Positions 8,795-18,133 of a DNA stretch of 64,000 bases are shown here, piece after piece; position 1 is the stretch's first letter, and every line of letters starts with the position of its first letter. Source of the stretch: JAHRVQ01 sp964548025 (GTDB lineage: Bacteria > Pseudomonadota > Gammaproteobacteria > Pseudomonadales > Azotimanducaceae); contig CAZJRI010000007.1 in NCBI GenBank assembly GCA_964548025.1, forward strand, positions 7,648 through 71,647, given 5' to 3'. A program made the position numbers and the translations under genes. The notes below the pieces were generated by a model. The model searched no databases and had not been told where the DNA came from. It saw nothing but the letters and a program-made list of their open reading frames with translations.

Positions 8795-9947
8795 TCTCCC
8801 AGGGAGTTTGGGCGTAGGGTGCAGGCCTTAGATCCGGTGTAGTACCCGGGATGGCATTCGCTTCAAGATTCAACTCATTCAAAACGATGTCGCCTAACAT
8901 CGGTGCCAGGGTGAGCTTGGTGGGCCAGCAGACGATACAATTGTCTTTTGCTTCGACGAATGGAGAATCCGGTCTTGTCATGGATGCCTGGGCAGGTTCA
9001 GCGCGATCGATGTTAAATGACGCCCAGGCAACCTGGCTGATATCAATCCACGGTAATAACTCACCGATTTCTTTCTGGGCTTGTCTGATGACCTCTTCGG
9101 CAGATTTACCTGCGCCCGTTTCCGCCAGATTACCACCCAGATACCAGATCATCTCGCCGTCATCTGCTGGATGTGAGGTAATGGTCAACCTTGGTTTGTT
9201 CATTGATTTGAGACTTACCGCATGGGCATAGATAGCAGGTAGCTGACCTTTTGCCATGACTTGTTGCAATGGTCGCAATTGCATTTTTACCGATGAGAGG
9301 CTGGTCTCCGCCAGCAGCTTCTGGTTACCCGCACCGGCGGCGAAGATGTATTTGTCCGCAACTACTTCCGTCCCGTCAGGCAGTTTCAGATTGCTGACTC
9401 TGCCTGACGATGCGACTATTGCGGGTGCTGATTTGAAAATGTACTTCTCGTTCCCGGCAACCAGCTTCCTCAGCAGCGAGGGTGTATCGAGCACAAGGTC
9501 CTGCAGGCGATAAACCAGACCTTTGAATTGGGATTGCTGAAAAATACTGGGATAGTGGTCCCGGCTGAGGGCAGAAATTCGGCTCTTGATCGATTTGCTG
9601 GCGAAATAAGCAGTGACTTTTGAACTGAGCGCGCCGTCGGAGAAGAGGTAATAATCATCCGACAGAATGTCGAGCCCGGATAAATCAACCGGACCTTTGC
9701 CAAGCAGGCATGAGCGCCAGACATGGGGCATGTTTGCGATGGTTTCTGAAGAAGGCGTAGCAAATCCTCCCAGGGAATATTTAAGACCCCCATGAATCAT
9801 TCCCTGCGAAGCAAGCGTCTGTTCGCCACCCAGCGCGGTCTTTTCGAGAAGCCAGGCATCATATCCCCGGGAGCGAAGGAGATTCAGCAGCCAAAGACCG
9901 CAGATACCGCCGCCAAAGATCACGATTTGAGTAGAATACCTGCTCAT
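8778..9947 (-). CDS. FAD-dependent oxidoreductase (DAO/glycerol-3-phosphate dehydrogenase-like)
   Basis: The 389-residue flavoprotein begins with a Rossmann dinucleotide-binding motif (IVIFGGGICGLW) followed by an acidic end of the second strand (LLEK). A second FAD-contact segment, KYIFAAGAGNQ, appears mid-protein. It resembles the DadA/GlpD-like family and forms a two-gene operon with the aldo/keto reductase, as in Pseudomonas beside waaA. The conserved neighbourhood suggests a cell-envelope or redox job, but no substrate can be inferred. Confidence 0.8.
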   Translation of the reverse strand: MSRYSTQIVIFGGGICGLWLLNLLRSRGYDAWLLEKTALGGEQTLASQGMIHGGLKYSLGGFATPSSETIANMPHVWRSCLLGKGPVDLSGLDILSDDYYLFSDGALSSKVTAYFASKSIKSRISALSRDHYPSIFQQSQFKGLVYRLQDLVLDTPSLLRKLVAGNEKYIFKSAPAIVASSGRVSNLKLPDGTEVVADKYIFAAGAGNQKLLAETSLSSVKMQLRPLQQVMAKGQLPAIYAHAVSLKSMNKPRLTITSHPADDGEMIWYLGGNLAETGAGKSAEEVIRQAQKEIGELLPWIDISQVAWASFNIDRAEPAQASMTRPDSPFVEAKDNCIVCWPTKLTLAPMLGDIVLNELNLEANAIPGTTPDLRPAPYAQTPWEIAFAG

Positions 9948-10088
9948 TGAGTAGCGAGATTCCTGTTGAAAAGCAATTTGACATAAATTGGGTCAAACCA
10001 ATCGATCAGCAGTATATCAATATTGTCTTGCTGGTTTGAGAATGTGAATCCTTATATGCTCGTATGCGAAAGTTGACAAGAGTCAGAG

Positions 10089-11342
10089 ATGTTTACAAGG
10101 CTTATCTACAGTCTGGTTTTTTATTTAATTACGCCGTTGATTATCCTGCGATTGCTTTGGCGATCAATCCGTGAGCCGAAGTACAGGGAAACTCCCGCCC
10201 AGCGATTTGGATTCGTCAACGGTTGTCAAACCGGATCCATCTGGGTGCATGCTGTCTCTGCCGGAGAGACTATAGCAGCGGTACCATTGATCAATAGATT
10301 CCTCGAAGCTGACCATTCTGTTCTGGTGACGACCATGACCCCGACCGGTCGGGAAAGAGTCTTGAGTTTACTGGGTGACAGGGTCGATCACTGCTATGCA
10401 CCTTACGACCTTCCTGATGCGGTAAATCGCTTTCTGAATACAGTAAAGCCTAAAGCACTGGTGATTATCGATACGGAACTCTGGCCAAATTTAATTGATG
10501 CCGTTGGGAGAAATGATATTCCGTGTTTTCTGGTAAACGCACGTCTTTCCAAAAAGTCCGCTGCTGGATACCGGCGAATTGCACCCCTGAGTCACCCGAT
10601 GCTCAGGAACCTGGATCGGGTTTTCGCCCAGAGCAGTCAACAGGGCAAACGGTTTATGGATATCGGTGTTACCGAGGATCAACTCATCGTCACGGGGAGT
10701 ATCAAGTTTGATGCCTCCCTTCCGGCAGATCTTGAGGAGAAAAGATCTGAGCTGGTGCAAAAATTCATCGGTCGAAAAGTATTTCTTGCGGCCAGCACAC
10801 ATGAGGGTGAAGAGTCGATAGTGCTCGATGCGTATCAACGCGTCAGGACTGATGAATCCAATATCCTTGTTCTGGCACCAAGACATCCTCACCGTGCCGA
10901 CAGGGTGCTGAAAATCTGTCATGACAGGGGGCTGAAAGTTGCCGTGCATAGTCGAAATGAATCCTGTGATGCTGAAACATCTGTATATCTGTTAGATACG
11001 ATGGGAGAGTTAACTTATTTCTACAGCATCAGTAACCTTGCCCTTGTTGGAGGCAGTCTGGTAGACATTGGGGGTCACAATCCGATGGAACCGGCAAGCC
11101 TCGGCATACCCATGTTGATGGGGAAATTTAGACGTAATATTGACGACATTGCTGATCAGTTTATTGATGCCGGGGCTATGCAGACTGTTAGTGATGCGAA
11201 AGAACTGGCAGATAAATGGCAGATGCTTGTGACGGACGATAATCTGAGGAAGGATATGTCGATTGCCGCACTTGACGTGATGGAACGGAATCAAGGAGCG
11301 CTGGACGCCGTTGTAAAAGAAATAGAAACGTTTATCAGATGA
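10089..11342 (+). CDS. waaA: 3-deoxy-D-manno-octulosonic acid transferase WaaA (KdtA)
   Basis: WaaA attaches Kdo residues from CMP-Kdo to lipid IVA at the inner membrane (GT30). The 417-residue product has an N-terminal membrane anchor (about residues 4-24), the family region IWVHAVSAGE with its catalytic-site Glu, the TTMTPTGRE segment, IDTELWPN, and the C-terminal GGSLVDIGGHNPMEPA. The length is typical (E. coli 425). The stop overlaps the next start by 4 bases, coupling waaA to the arsC-like gene. Confidence 0.96.
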   Translation: MFTRLIYSLVFYLITPLIILRLLWRSIREPKYRETPAQRFGFVNGCQTGSIWVHAVSAGETIAAVPLINRFLEADHSVLVTTMTPTGRERVLSLLGDRVDHCYAPYDLPDAVNRFLNTVKPKALVIIDTELWPNLIDAVGRNDIPCFLVNARLSKKSAAGYRRIAPLSHPMLRNLDRVFAQSSQQGKRFMDIGVTEDQLIVTGSIKFDASLPADLEEKRSELVQKFIGRKVFLAASTHEGEESIVLDAYQRVRTDESNILVLAPRHPHRADRVLKICHDRGLKVAVHSRNESCDAETSVYLLDTMGELTYFYSISNLALVGGSLVDIGGHNPMEPASLGIPMLMGKFRRNIDDIADQFIDAGAMQTVSDAKELADKWQMLVTDDNLRKDMSIAALDVMERNQGALDAVVKEIETFIR

Positions 11343-11812
11343 TCGAAAAAATCCTTTTTTTATGCACCGGAAATTCCTGCAGGTCGCAAATGGCAGAGGC
11401 ATTTGCGAAAGAGATATTTAACCCGCAACGACTCACAGGAAGTAACTCCGGTAAGCCGTCATATGAAATCTATTCTGCGGGCATTGAAGCGCACGGACTA
11501 AATCCCTACGCAATTAAGGTTATGTCAGAGGTCCATATTGATATCACCTCGCAGAAATCAGAGATACTAGATGAAACGCTGTTGGATGAGGTAGATCTGA
11601 TCGTGACAGTTTGTGGCGATGCAGATAGAAATTGTCCTGCGTACTCGGGACGCGTTAAAAAACTGCACTGGCCGCTGGATGACCCAGCGAAAGTGCAGGG
11701 CGCTGAACCTCTTATCCTTGAAGAATTCAGGCGTGTTCGGGACGAGATCAGGCAGCATGTACTTGTTTTAAAGCGTGACCTTTTGCAGGAAACGGGTGAA
11801 TTAAACAACTGA
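11339..11812 (+). CDS. arsC: Thioredoxin-coupled arsenate reductase-type (LMW-PTPase fold) protein
   Basis: The 157-residue protein has the P-loop CTGNSCRSQMAE (Cys9, Cys14) of the low-molecular-weight phosphatase fold. It also has the two extra cysteines (Cys92, Cys99) in TVCGDADRNCP that mark thioredoxin-linked arsenate reductases of the Staphylococcus/Bacillus type, plus the HWPLDDPAK segment. The family reduces arsenate to arsenite through a Cys relay. No arsR, arsB or acr3 is next to it; it is coupled to waaA by a 4-base overlap, an odd partner. A phosphatase-like role cannot be excluded, but the Cys triad argues for arsenate reductase. Confidence 0.82.
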   Translation: MIEKILFLCTGNSCRSQMAEAFAKEIFNPQRLTGSNSGKPSYEIYSAGIEAHGLNPYAIKVMSEVHIDITSQKSEILDETLLDEVDLIVTVCGDADRNCPAYSGRVKKLHWPLDDPAKVQGAEPLILEEFRRVRDEIRQHVLVLKRDLLQETGELNN

Positions 11813-11946
11813 AATTCTTTTCGACGCTATACTCTTTGGAGGGGTTACTTGCAATAGTTATTTCCCGCCGATAGCGATTTATTAAGCATGACATAATTGC
11901 GCAATGTGATAGTCTAGTCAGGAGTCAATACTCAACTGTGGAACAG

Positions 11947-12444
11947 ATGAAAAGGAAACGCAGATACGTACCGGATCTGGTTGCTGATATGGCGGAATGT
12001 GATGCAAATTACATTCGGCTGCATCGGTTGTTTCCCCATATGGACGAAGAAGACTATCTTGAATTCGGCGTCGATTCACCCGGAAAATTATCCATAGAGC
12101 ACGGAAAGATTGAGGGTACTACGAGCGATGGTGCCATCGTCACCATGGCAATCGAAGAGCGGTGTCCGTATACAACCATGATCAAGGTCGTCGTCACCAA
12201 TGAAGAGGACAAGCCCTGGGTGAAATGGCCGACGCTTGATGTGAGGGTATACCACGATATCAAGTCCGCTGAAGTCATCAGTTTTGAGCGTCATCGTAAT
12301 ATGAAATTCCGGTATTCGACCCCCAATGAAAACATGTTTCAACCAGATGAGAAATCACAGATAAACAAATATTTTGGTGAGTTACTCACTTTCTGCTATG
12401 AACATGGCCATTCATTAGAAGCAGTTCCCGTTATTCGAAATTAA
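11947..12444 (+). CDS. DUF1249 family protein (YqiB-like)
   Basis: The 165-residue cytoplasmic protein matches the YqiB/DUF1249 family, with the conserved segments KRRYVPDL at the start, LDVRVYHD in the middle and PDEKSQINKYFGELLTFC near the end. In E. coli yqiB lies in the operon leading to parE, and here it is again the gene before parE. The function is unknown. An in-frame GTG at 11938 is an alternative start; I chose ATG 11947 because MKRKRRYVPDL matches the family start, although the AGGAG at 11920-11924 is better placed for the GTG. Confidence 0.85.
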   Translation: MKRKRRYVPDLVADMAECDANYIRLHRLFPHMDEEDYLEFGVDSPGKLSIEHGKIEGTTSDGAIVTMAIEERCPYTTMIKVVVTNEEDKPWVKWPTLDVRVYHDIKSAEVISFERHRNMKFRYSTPNENMFQPDEKSQINKYFGELLTFCYEHGHSLEAVPVIRN

Positions 12445-12737
12445 TCGTTTCTTTAATCGGAATTCGGCCACTATTTCCAAGAATTATTCTTCAACTGCGG
12501 TTATAATTTCACCTTGTCAGGTGGTTGTCTTTCTGACGCTACGGACGACACGTTTCTTAGGAAAAGATCTGTAAATCGGGTCTCTTGTCGATTGAGAAAG
12601 TAATTAGATTTGTCAAATAAGGGAAATGAGGTGGATTCACCTCGTAGTGATTTGATTAAAACCATCGGATCCCGATGGTGCCTACTTACCCCCCAAAGAA
12701 AACGCAATTTTAATCCTATTCCCATGGGCTGAGGCAT
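12445..12737 (+). promoter_or_regulatory. parE upstream region with two hairpins and a TATAAT box
   Basis: This 293-base gap holds no gene. It contains a TATAAT (12502-12507) with no good -35. Further down are two short perfect inverted repeats: GAGGTG/CACCTC with a 4-base loop (12628-12643) and ACCATCGG/CCGATGGT with a 3-base loop (12661-12679). Neither is followed by a T run on the plus strand, so they look like a structured leader rather than terminators. On the minus strand the second hairpin is followed by TTTTAAT. Confidence 0.5.
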
Positions 12738-14642
12738 ATGTCGGGCAATTCTTATAAAGCTGATTCAATTGAGGTCCTCGAAGGTCTGGAGCCGGTTAAG
12801 AAAAGACCGGGCATGTACACGGATACGACCAGACCCAATCACCTTGCCCAGGAGGTCGTCGACAATGCGGTTGATGAGGCGCTGGAAGGGTATGCAACAG
12901 AAATCAGGGTGACGTTGCGAAAAGACGGTTCTATGTCCGTCAACGACAATGGCCGGGGAATGCCGGTAGATATCCACAAGAAAGAGAAATTGTCCGGGGT
13001 GGAACTAATACTCAGCCGACTTCATTCCGGCGCCAAGTTCAACAGTGATAGCTACAAGTTCTCGGGTGGATTGCATGGCGTCGGCGTATCAGTTGTGAAT
13101 GCTCTGTCGAGCCAGTTTGAGGTCTTTATCAAGCGTGACGGCAAACTCCACCACATGGCCTACAAAGACGGGAAGAAGTCCAAGAAACTCAGTGTGAAAG
13201 ACAAGGTTGGTAAACGTAATACCGGCACGCTGATTAATTTCAAACCTGACCCCAGGTATTTTGATTCGCCAAAGTTTTCGGTTTCACGTCTTAAGCACCT
13301 GCTGCGTGCAAAAGCGGTACTTTGCCCGGGGCTGAAGGTAATCTTCTGTGACGAAACATCAACGAAGAAAGATGAGCAGACGATAGAATGGTATTTTGAA
13401 GGTGGCGTCAAAGATTATCTCCAACTGGCGTTGGACGGTTTTGAAGTTCTGCCGGAGGAACCATTCGTCGGGTCAATATCGGGTAATGAAGAGGCGGTGG
13501 ACTGGGCGGTACAATGGTTGCCAGAGGGGGGTGATATTGTCGCAGAGAGTTATGTCAATTTGATCCCCACGACCCAGGGAGGCACGCATGTCAGCGGCCT
13601 GAGAACCGGTTTGCTTGACGCACTGCGCGAATTCTGTGAATTTCGAAGCCTTGTTCCCCGTGGAATCAAGATCTCGGCAGAAGATATCTGGGACAAATGC
13701 AGTTATGTTGTCTCAGCGAAATTAATTGACCCGCAGTTTTCCGGTCAAACCAAAGAACGCCTGAATTCCCGTCAGGCTGTCACATTCATTTCCAGTGTCG
13801 TTAAAGATAGCTTCAGCCTGTGGCTCAATCAGCATGTCACTGAAGCTGAGGCACTTGCGACCCTTGCGATTAACAATGCACAGGAAAGATTACGGGCTGG
13901 CAAGAAAGTCACACGCAAGAAAGTGACTACCGGTCCGGCACTGCCAGGCAAGCTGGCGGACTGCTCCTGCCAGGATGCAATGCGGGGTGAGTTATTTCTG
14001 GTAGAAGGTGATTCTGCAGGGGGTTCAGCGAAGCAGGCCAGAGACAGGGAAACCCAGGCCATCATGCCATTGCGGGGGAAGATCCTTAACACATGGGAAG
14101 TTGATTCGAGTGAAATACTGGCTTCACAGGAAGTTCACGATATATCGGTTGCACTTGGCATTGATCCGGGTTCATCAGACCTGTCAGGTTTGAGATACGG
14201 TAAGGTTTGCATACTTGCAGACGCAGATAGTGACGGGTTGCATATTGCCTCGCTGCTGATTGCGCTTTTCGTGAAACACTTCCCGGCATTGGTAGAAAAC
14301 GGCCACGTATTTGTCGCCATGCCACCCCTCTACCGTATCGATGTCGGCAAGGAAGTATTCTACGCCCTGGATGAATCAGAGCATCAGGGAATCCTGGATG
14401 TTATTGCCGCAGAAAAGAAGAAAGGCAAGGTGACTGTACAGCGATTCAAGGGATTGGGTGAAATGAATCCACTTCAGCTCAGAGAAACTGCGATGGCGGT
14501 AGATACCAGGCGATTGGTTCGCTTGACGGTGGAGTCGTCAAAGAAGGCCAATGAACTGCTTGATATGCTTCTGGCCAAGAAAAGAAGTGCTGACCGAAAG
14601 ACCTGGTTGGAAAAGAAAGGTGATCAGGCGGAAATATTGTAA
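12738..14642 (+). CDS. parE: DNA topoisomerase IV subunit B ParE
   Basis: ParE is the ATPase subunit of topoisomerase IV, which decatenates daughter chromosomes together with ParC. The 634-residue product (E. coli 630) shows the GHKL ATPase motifs (DNAVDEAL, NDNGRGMP, GGLHGVGVSVVNAL) and the GTHVSGLR region of the transducer domain. The TOPRIM motifs are EGDSAGGSAKQ and DADSDGLH, and the C-terminus has QRFKGLGEMNP. The latter and the short GyrB-like architecture without an insertion identify ParE over GyrB, as does the adjacent parC. GAGG precedes the ATG. Confidence 0.97.
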   Translation: MSGNSYKADSIEVLEGLEPVKKRPGMYTDTTRPNHLAQEVVDNAVDEALEGYATEIRVTLRKDGSMSVNDNGRGMPVDIHKKEKLSGVELILSRLHSGAKFNSDSYKFSGGLHGVGVSVVNALSSQFEVFIKRDGKLHHMAYKDGKKSKKLSVKDKVGKRNTGTLINFKPDPRYFDSPKFSVSRLKHLLRAKAVLCPGLKVIFCDETSTKKDEQTIEWYFEGGVKDYLQLALDGFEVLPEEPFVGSISGNEEAVDWAVQWLPEGGDIVAESYVNLIPTTQGGTHVSGLRTGLLDALREFCEFRSLVPRGIKISAEDIWDKCSYVVSAKLIDPQFSGQTKERLNSRQAVTFISSVVKDSFSLWLNQHVTEAEALATLAINNAQERLRAGKKVTRKKVTTGPALPGKLADCSCQDAMRGELFLVEGDSAGGSAKQARDRETQAIMPLRGKILNTWEVDSSEILASQEVHDISVALGIDPGSSDLSGLRYGKVCILADADSDGLHIASLLIALFVKHFPALVENGHVFVAMPPLYRIDVGKEVFYALDESEHQGILDVIAAEKKKGKVTVQRFKGLGEMNPLQLRETAMAVDTRRLVRLTVESSKKANELLDMLLAKKRSADRKTWLEKKGDQAEIL

Positions 14643-14688
14643 TGGTTGCTTATTGGACGACTCTCGATAACCGGTTTGGACAAACTAA

Positions 14689-16938
14689 ATGAGTGAAATA
14701 TTTGATTCTGGTGAACTCGAAAACATCTCCTTGCGGCAGTTCACTGAAAGTGCCTATCTCAATTATGCTATGTATGTCATCAACGACAGGGCTTTGCCGC
14801 ATATTGGAGACGGACTGAAGCCCGTTCAAAGGCGGATAATCTACGCCATGAATGAGTTGCGCCTGAACGCGGATGCCAAATATGCAAAATCGGCGCGCAC
14901 GGTAGGTGATGTAATCGGCAAGTTTCATCCCCATGGTGATGCGGCGAGTTATGAGGCGATGGTATTAATGGCTCAACCCTTCTCTTATCGCTACCCGCTG
15001 GTTGACGGACAGGGTAACTGGGGTGCGCCGGATGATCCAAAATCCTATGCAGCGATGCGCTACACAGAATCTAAATTGACTAAATATGCCGAGATACTGT
15101 TGAGCGAGTTGGGCCAGGGAACGGTTGACTGGATACCCAACTTTGATGGAACCAGGGAAGAGCCCGTCAACTTACCAGCCCGATTACCGAATATTTTACT
15201 CAATGGGGGAACTGGCATCGCAGTAGGAATGGCAACAGACATTCCTCCTCATAACATCAATGAGGTGGCGAGTGCATGTATCAGATTACTCGATAAACCA
15301 AAATCAACAGTCAAAAACCTGCTCGAACATATCAAAGGGCCGGACTTCCCGACCAATGCCGAGATCATTTCCACTAAGGAGGACATTCAGCAGATATACG
15401 AAACCGGCAGGGGTTCGATTAAAACGAGGGCCGTGTATACAGAAGAAGCAGGAGATGTAATTATCACCGCCTTGCCCTACCAGGTTTCGGGTACCAAAAT
15501 CCTGGAGCAAATTGCCGGTCAGATGCAGGCAAAAAAACTCCCGATGGTAGTTGATCTGAGAGACGAATCTGATCATGAGAATCCCATTAGAATAGCGATT
15601 GTGCCTCGCTCCAATCGGGTCGATATCGAGGCATTGATGGGGCACCTCTTTGCTTCAACGGATCTTGAGCGCAGTCATCGTGTGAACTTCAATATGATCG
15701 GCATTGATGGCCGACCCAAAGTGAAACCTTTAACGGATCTGCTGAAGGAATGGCTTGCTTTCAGAAGCGATACCGTCCTGAAACGACTGCAATTTAGATT
15801 GGAAAAAATCCTGGATCGCCTGCATATCCTTGACGGATTGATGATCGCTTATCTCAATATTGATGCAGTCATTAAAATAGTCAGAACACAGGACAAGCCG
15901 AAACAGGCTTTGATCAAGAAGTTCAAGGTGAGTGAAACGCAGGCTGATGCCATCCTTGATTTGCGCCTGAGACAACTGGCAAAACTTGAAGAGATCAAGA
16001 TAAAGGGCGAACAGAAAGAACTTAATAGCGAAAGGGTTGAACTACAGAAAATCATAAAATCAAAAGCACGCCTTAAAACGTTGCTTAAAAAAGAAATTCA
16101 GGCTGATGCTGAGCTTTTTGGCGATGAACGAATGTCGCCTGTCGTCCAGCGCCAGGAAGCACAAGCCTTTAAAGAAAAGGATCTGATATCGAGCGAGCCC
16201 ATTACCGTTGTGTTGTCTGAAAAAGGCTGGATGCGGGCAGCCAAGGGGCAGGATATCGACGCGACAGAACTGAACTATCGTTCAGGTGACAAATTCCTTT
16301 GTGCCTTGCCAGCCAAGTCAAATCAGGATGCAGTTTTTCTGGATTCCACCGGACGTGCCTATTCTATTGCCTGCCATACCTTGCCTTCGGCCAGGGGACA
16401 GGGAGAGCCTTTGACCGGCCGGGTAAATCCGCCAGGCGGTGCTTCTTTTACCGGCCTGGTAACAGGCGAAAAAGATCAGCAATATCTCGTTGCAAGTGAC
16501 GCAGGTTACGGATTTGTCACCAGCGTTGGAGACATGGTTTCGAAGAACAAGTCTGGTAAATCCCTGCTAACGGTTCCGAAGGGTGGCGTAGTCATTCAGC
16601 CTGCCGTAATAACCGAGATCAAACATGAATACATCGCAGCGATATCCAACGAAGGTCGCCTGCTGATATTCCCGGTTTCCGATATGCCAGTGCTTGGTCG
16701 TGGCAAAGGTGTGAAGATTATGAATATTCCGCCCGCCCGGGTAGTCGACAGGGTTGAGATGATGAATCACATACTGGTTTTCTCCGAAGTGGACTCGATC
16801 ATTATCTACTCAGGCAAGCGCCATATCAGGTTGAAGATTGATGATCTTGAGCACTATCGGGGTGAGCGAGCACGCAGGGGGCTCAAGTTACCCAGGGGAT
16901 TCCAAAAAGTAGACAGGGTGCTTGTTGAGCGCGGATAG
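14689..16938 (+). CDS. parC: DNA topoisomerase IV subunit A ParC
   Basis: ParC is the DNA-cleaving subunit partnered with ParE. The 749-residue product (E. coli 752) has the winged-helix breakage-reunion domain, with the catalytic Tyr125 in AAMRYTESKL and the quinolone-pocket region around HPHGDAASYEAM. A coiled tower follows, then a shortened C-terminal beta-pinwheel lacking an obvious GyrA box, as expected for ParC. It lies 46 bases after parE on the same strand. Confidence 0.97.
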   Translation: MSEIFDSGELENISLRQFTESAYLNYAMYVINDRALPHIGDGLKPVQRRIIYAMNELRLNADAKYAKSARTVGDVIGKFHPHGDAASYEAMVLMAQPFSYRYPLVDGQGNWGAPDDPKSYAAMRYTESKLTKYAEILLSELGQGTVDWIPNFDGTREEPVNLPARLPNILLNGGTGIAVGMATDIPPHNINEVASACIRLLDKPKSTVKNLLEHIKGPDFPTNAEIISTKEDIQQIYETGRGSIKTRAVYTEEAGDVIITALPYQVSGTKILEQIAGQMQAKKLPMVVDLRDESDHENPIRIAIVPRSNRVDIEALMGHLFASTDLERSHRVNFNMIGIDGRPKVKPLTDLLKEWLAFRSDTVLKRLQFRLEKILDRLHILDGLMIAYLNIDAVIKIVRTQDKPKQALIKKFKVSETQADAILDLRLRQLAKLEEIKIKGEQKELNSERVELQKIIKSKARLKTLLKKEIQADAELFGDERMSPVVQRQEAQAFKEKDLISSEPITVVLSEKGWMRAAKGQDIDATELNYRSGDKFLCALPAKSNQDAVFLDSTGRAYSIACHTLPSARGQGEPLTGRVNPPGGASFTGLVTGEKDQQYLVASDAGYGFVTSVGDMVSKNKSGKSLLTVPKGGVVIQPAVITEIKHEYIAAISNEGRLLIFPVSDMPVLGRGKGVKIMNIPPARVVDRVEMMNHILVFSEVDSIIIYSGKRHIRLKIDDLEHYRGERARRGLKLPRGFQKVDRVLVERG

Positions 16939-16960
16939 ATACCTTCCGTAGCTACCTCGG

Positions 16961-18040
16961 TCAATCTTGCTTAGCCAGGTAATTGACCTGCTCATCAATC
17001 AGATCCTGATCCAGCAGTGCGTCAATGCAGAATACCTCCCCGTCAGGGGTCATCGAACTGTGGAATGGCTGAATCTCGTACTGATCTGACAGTGAAATAA
17101 TCTCCCTTACATGCCGACTCGTTAATAGTTGTTTTTCGGTGATTGATGCCAGATAAGTCGCGTGTTTCTTTGCCGTCTCGAAATCCGTCGCAACCTGACT
17201 GTCGGATACCTGGTGCATGCCTGCTTTAATGGTAATTGGTGAATTTGCCTGATTAAAGATTTCAAGCACCAGCAATCCTGAACATATAGCCTGAAAGAGC
17301 TGATCTGACTTGTCGAAATAGATGACGATGTCGTCACCCTCTGTTGCGTCAAGTTCACCGGCATATAATGCCAGCGCTTTTTCAATCTTGTCCCGATAAG
17401 TTAATGCTAATCTCGATGGCCGCACTTTGAAGACGAGTATCGTCGTAGCGGGTTCGCTAGTTTCGATCACGGCTTCGGCAGATTCCGTCTCTGTTTCCGG
17501 CACTTCGATTGCCTCTCGAGGAGGTTGCATAATCCAGAGATAAAACATATCCCCGTAGAACCAGCCGACGATAGAGAGAAGAGCCGCCAGAAGCAGGTGT
17601 ACGGCAATTGAAAGAACGAGGATACGTTTCAGCTCACTTTGGATAACCTGCTCATTGAATCCGACCTGTACATAGCCAGTGATGGCATCCTGAAAGGTCA
17701 CTTGTTGAGTAAATAACCTTGAATCAGAAGTATGCTTGCCAGCCTGCGCTAGCAGTGCATCACTCGTACTGTAGACAGATGCAAAATCAAAATTGTTTTC
17801 TTTCAATAGCTCAGTCAAGAGTATGTTGAGGCTGAGCAGGTCTTCGTTTATCAGGTGGTCAGTGACGGAAATTGCCAGATGGTCACAAACAGCCTGTCCG
17901 AATCGGGTGCTTTGTTCATGAAGTCTGGACGAGGTTACGCTGAAAATAAGGTAGGTCGAGATGAGGCCGCTTACGAGAAGTGGGAGCAGTACGATGGACA
18001 ATGCACGTATTCTTGATGCGCGTGCTTTTCTCAAACCCAT
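16961..18040 (-). CDS. AhpA/Smp-like membrane protein with degenerate cyclase-like C-terminus
   Basis: The 359-residue protein has a signal anchor (about residues 13-33), a periplasmic segment, and a second membrane helix (about 140-162) before a cytoplasmic domain. Divergent placement next to serB is typical of the Smp/YtjB (AhpA) family, and the N-terminal half fits that family. The C-terminal half resembles a class III nucleotide cyclase fold (DDIVIYFDKSDQLFQAICSGL, IKAGMHQ) but I do not see the metal-binding Asp pair, so catalysis is doubtful. The function is unknown; a sensory or scaffold role is possible. Confidence 0.62.
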   Translation of the reverse strand: MGLRKARASRIRALSIVLLPLLVSGLISTYLIFSVTSSRLHEQSTRFGQAVCDHLAISVTDHLINEDLLSLNILLTELLKENNFDFASVYSTSDALLAQAGKHTSDSRLFTQQVTFQDAITGYVQVGFNEQVIQSELKRILVLSIAVHLLLAALLSIVGWFYGDMFYLWIMQPPREAIEVPETETESAEAVIETSEPATTILVFKVRPSRLALTYRDKIEKALALYAGELDATEGDDIVIYFDKSDQLFQAICSGLLVLEIFNQANSPITIKAGMHQVSDSQVATDFETAKKHATYLASITEKQLLTSRHVREIISLSDQYEIQPFHSSMTPDGEVFCIDALLDQDLIDEQVNYLAKQD

Positions 18041-18133
18041 GACGACTTGGTGGACCTGGTTTCAATAAGGGGATTATACCTGATTGGCGGATGTGGTTGC
18101 TCCGCGGCGTGGTAATTTTAATTTGCTATTGGA

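Noticed and set aside
9978..10006. waaA promoter with TTGACA at 9978-9983
   Set aside because: A perfect -35, but the sequence 17 bases downstream (ATCGAT) is not a convincing -10.
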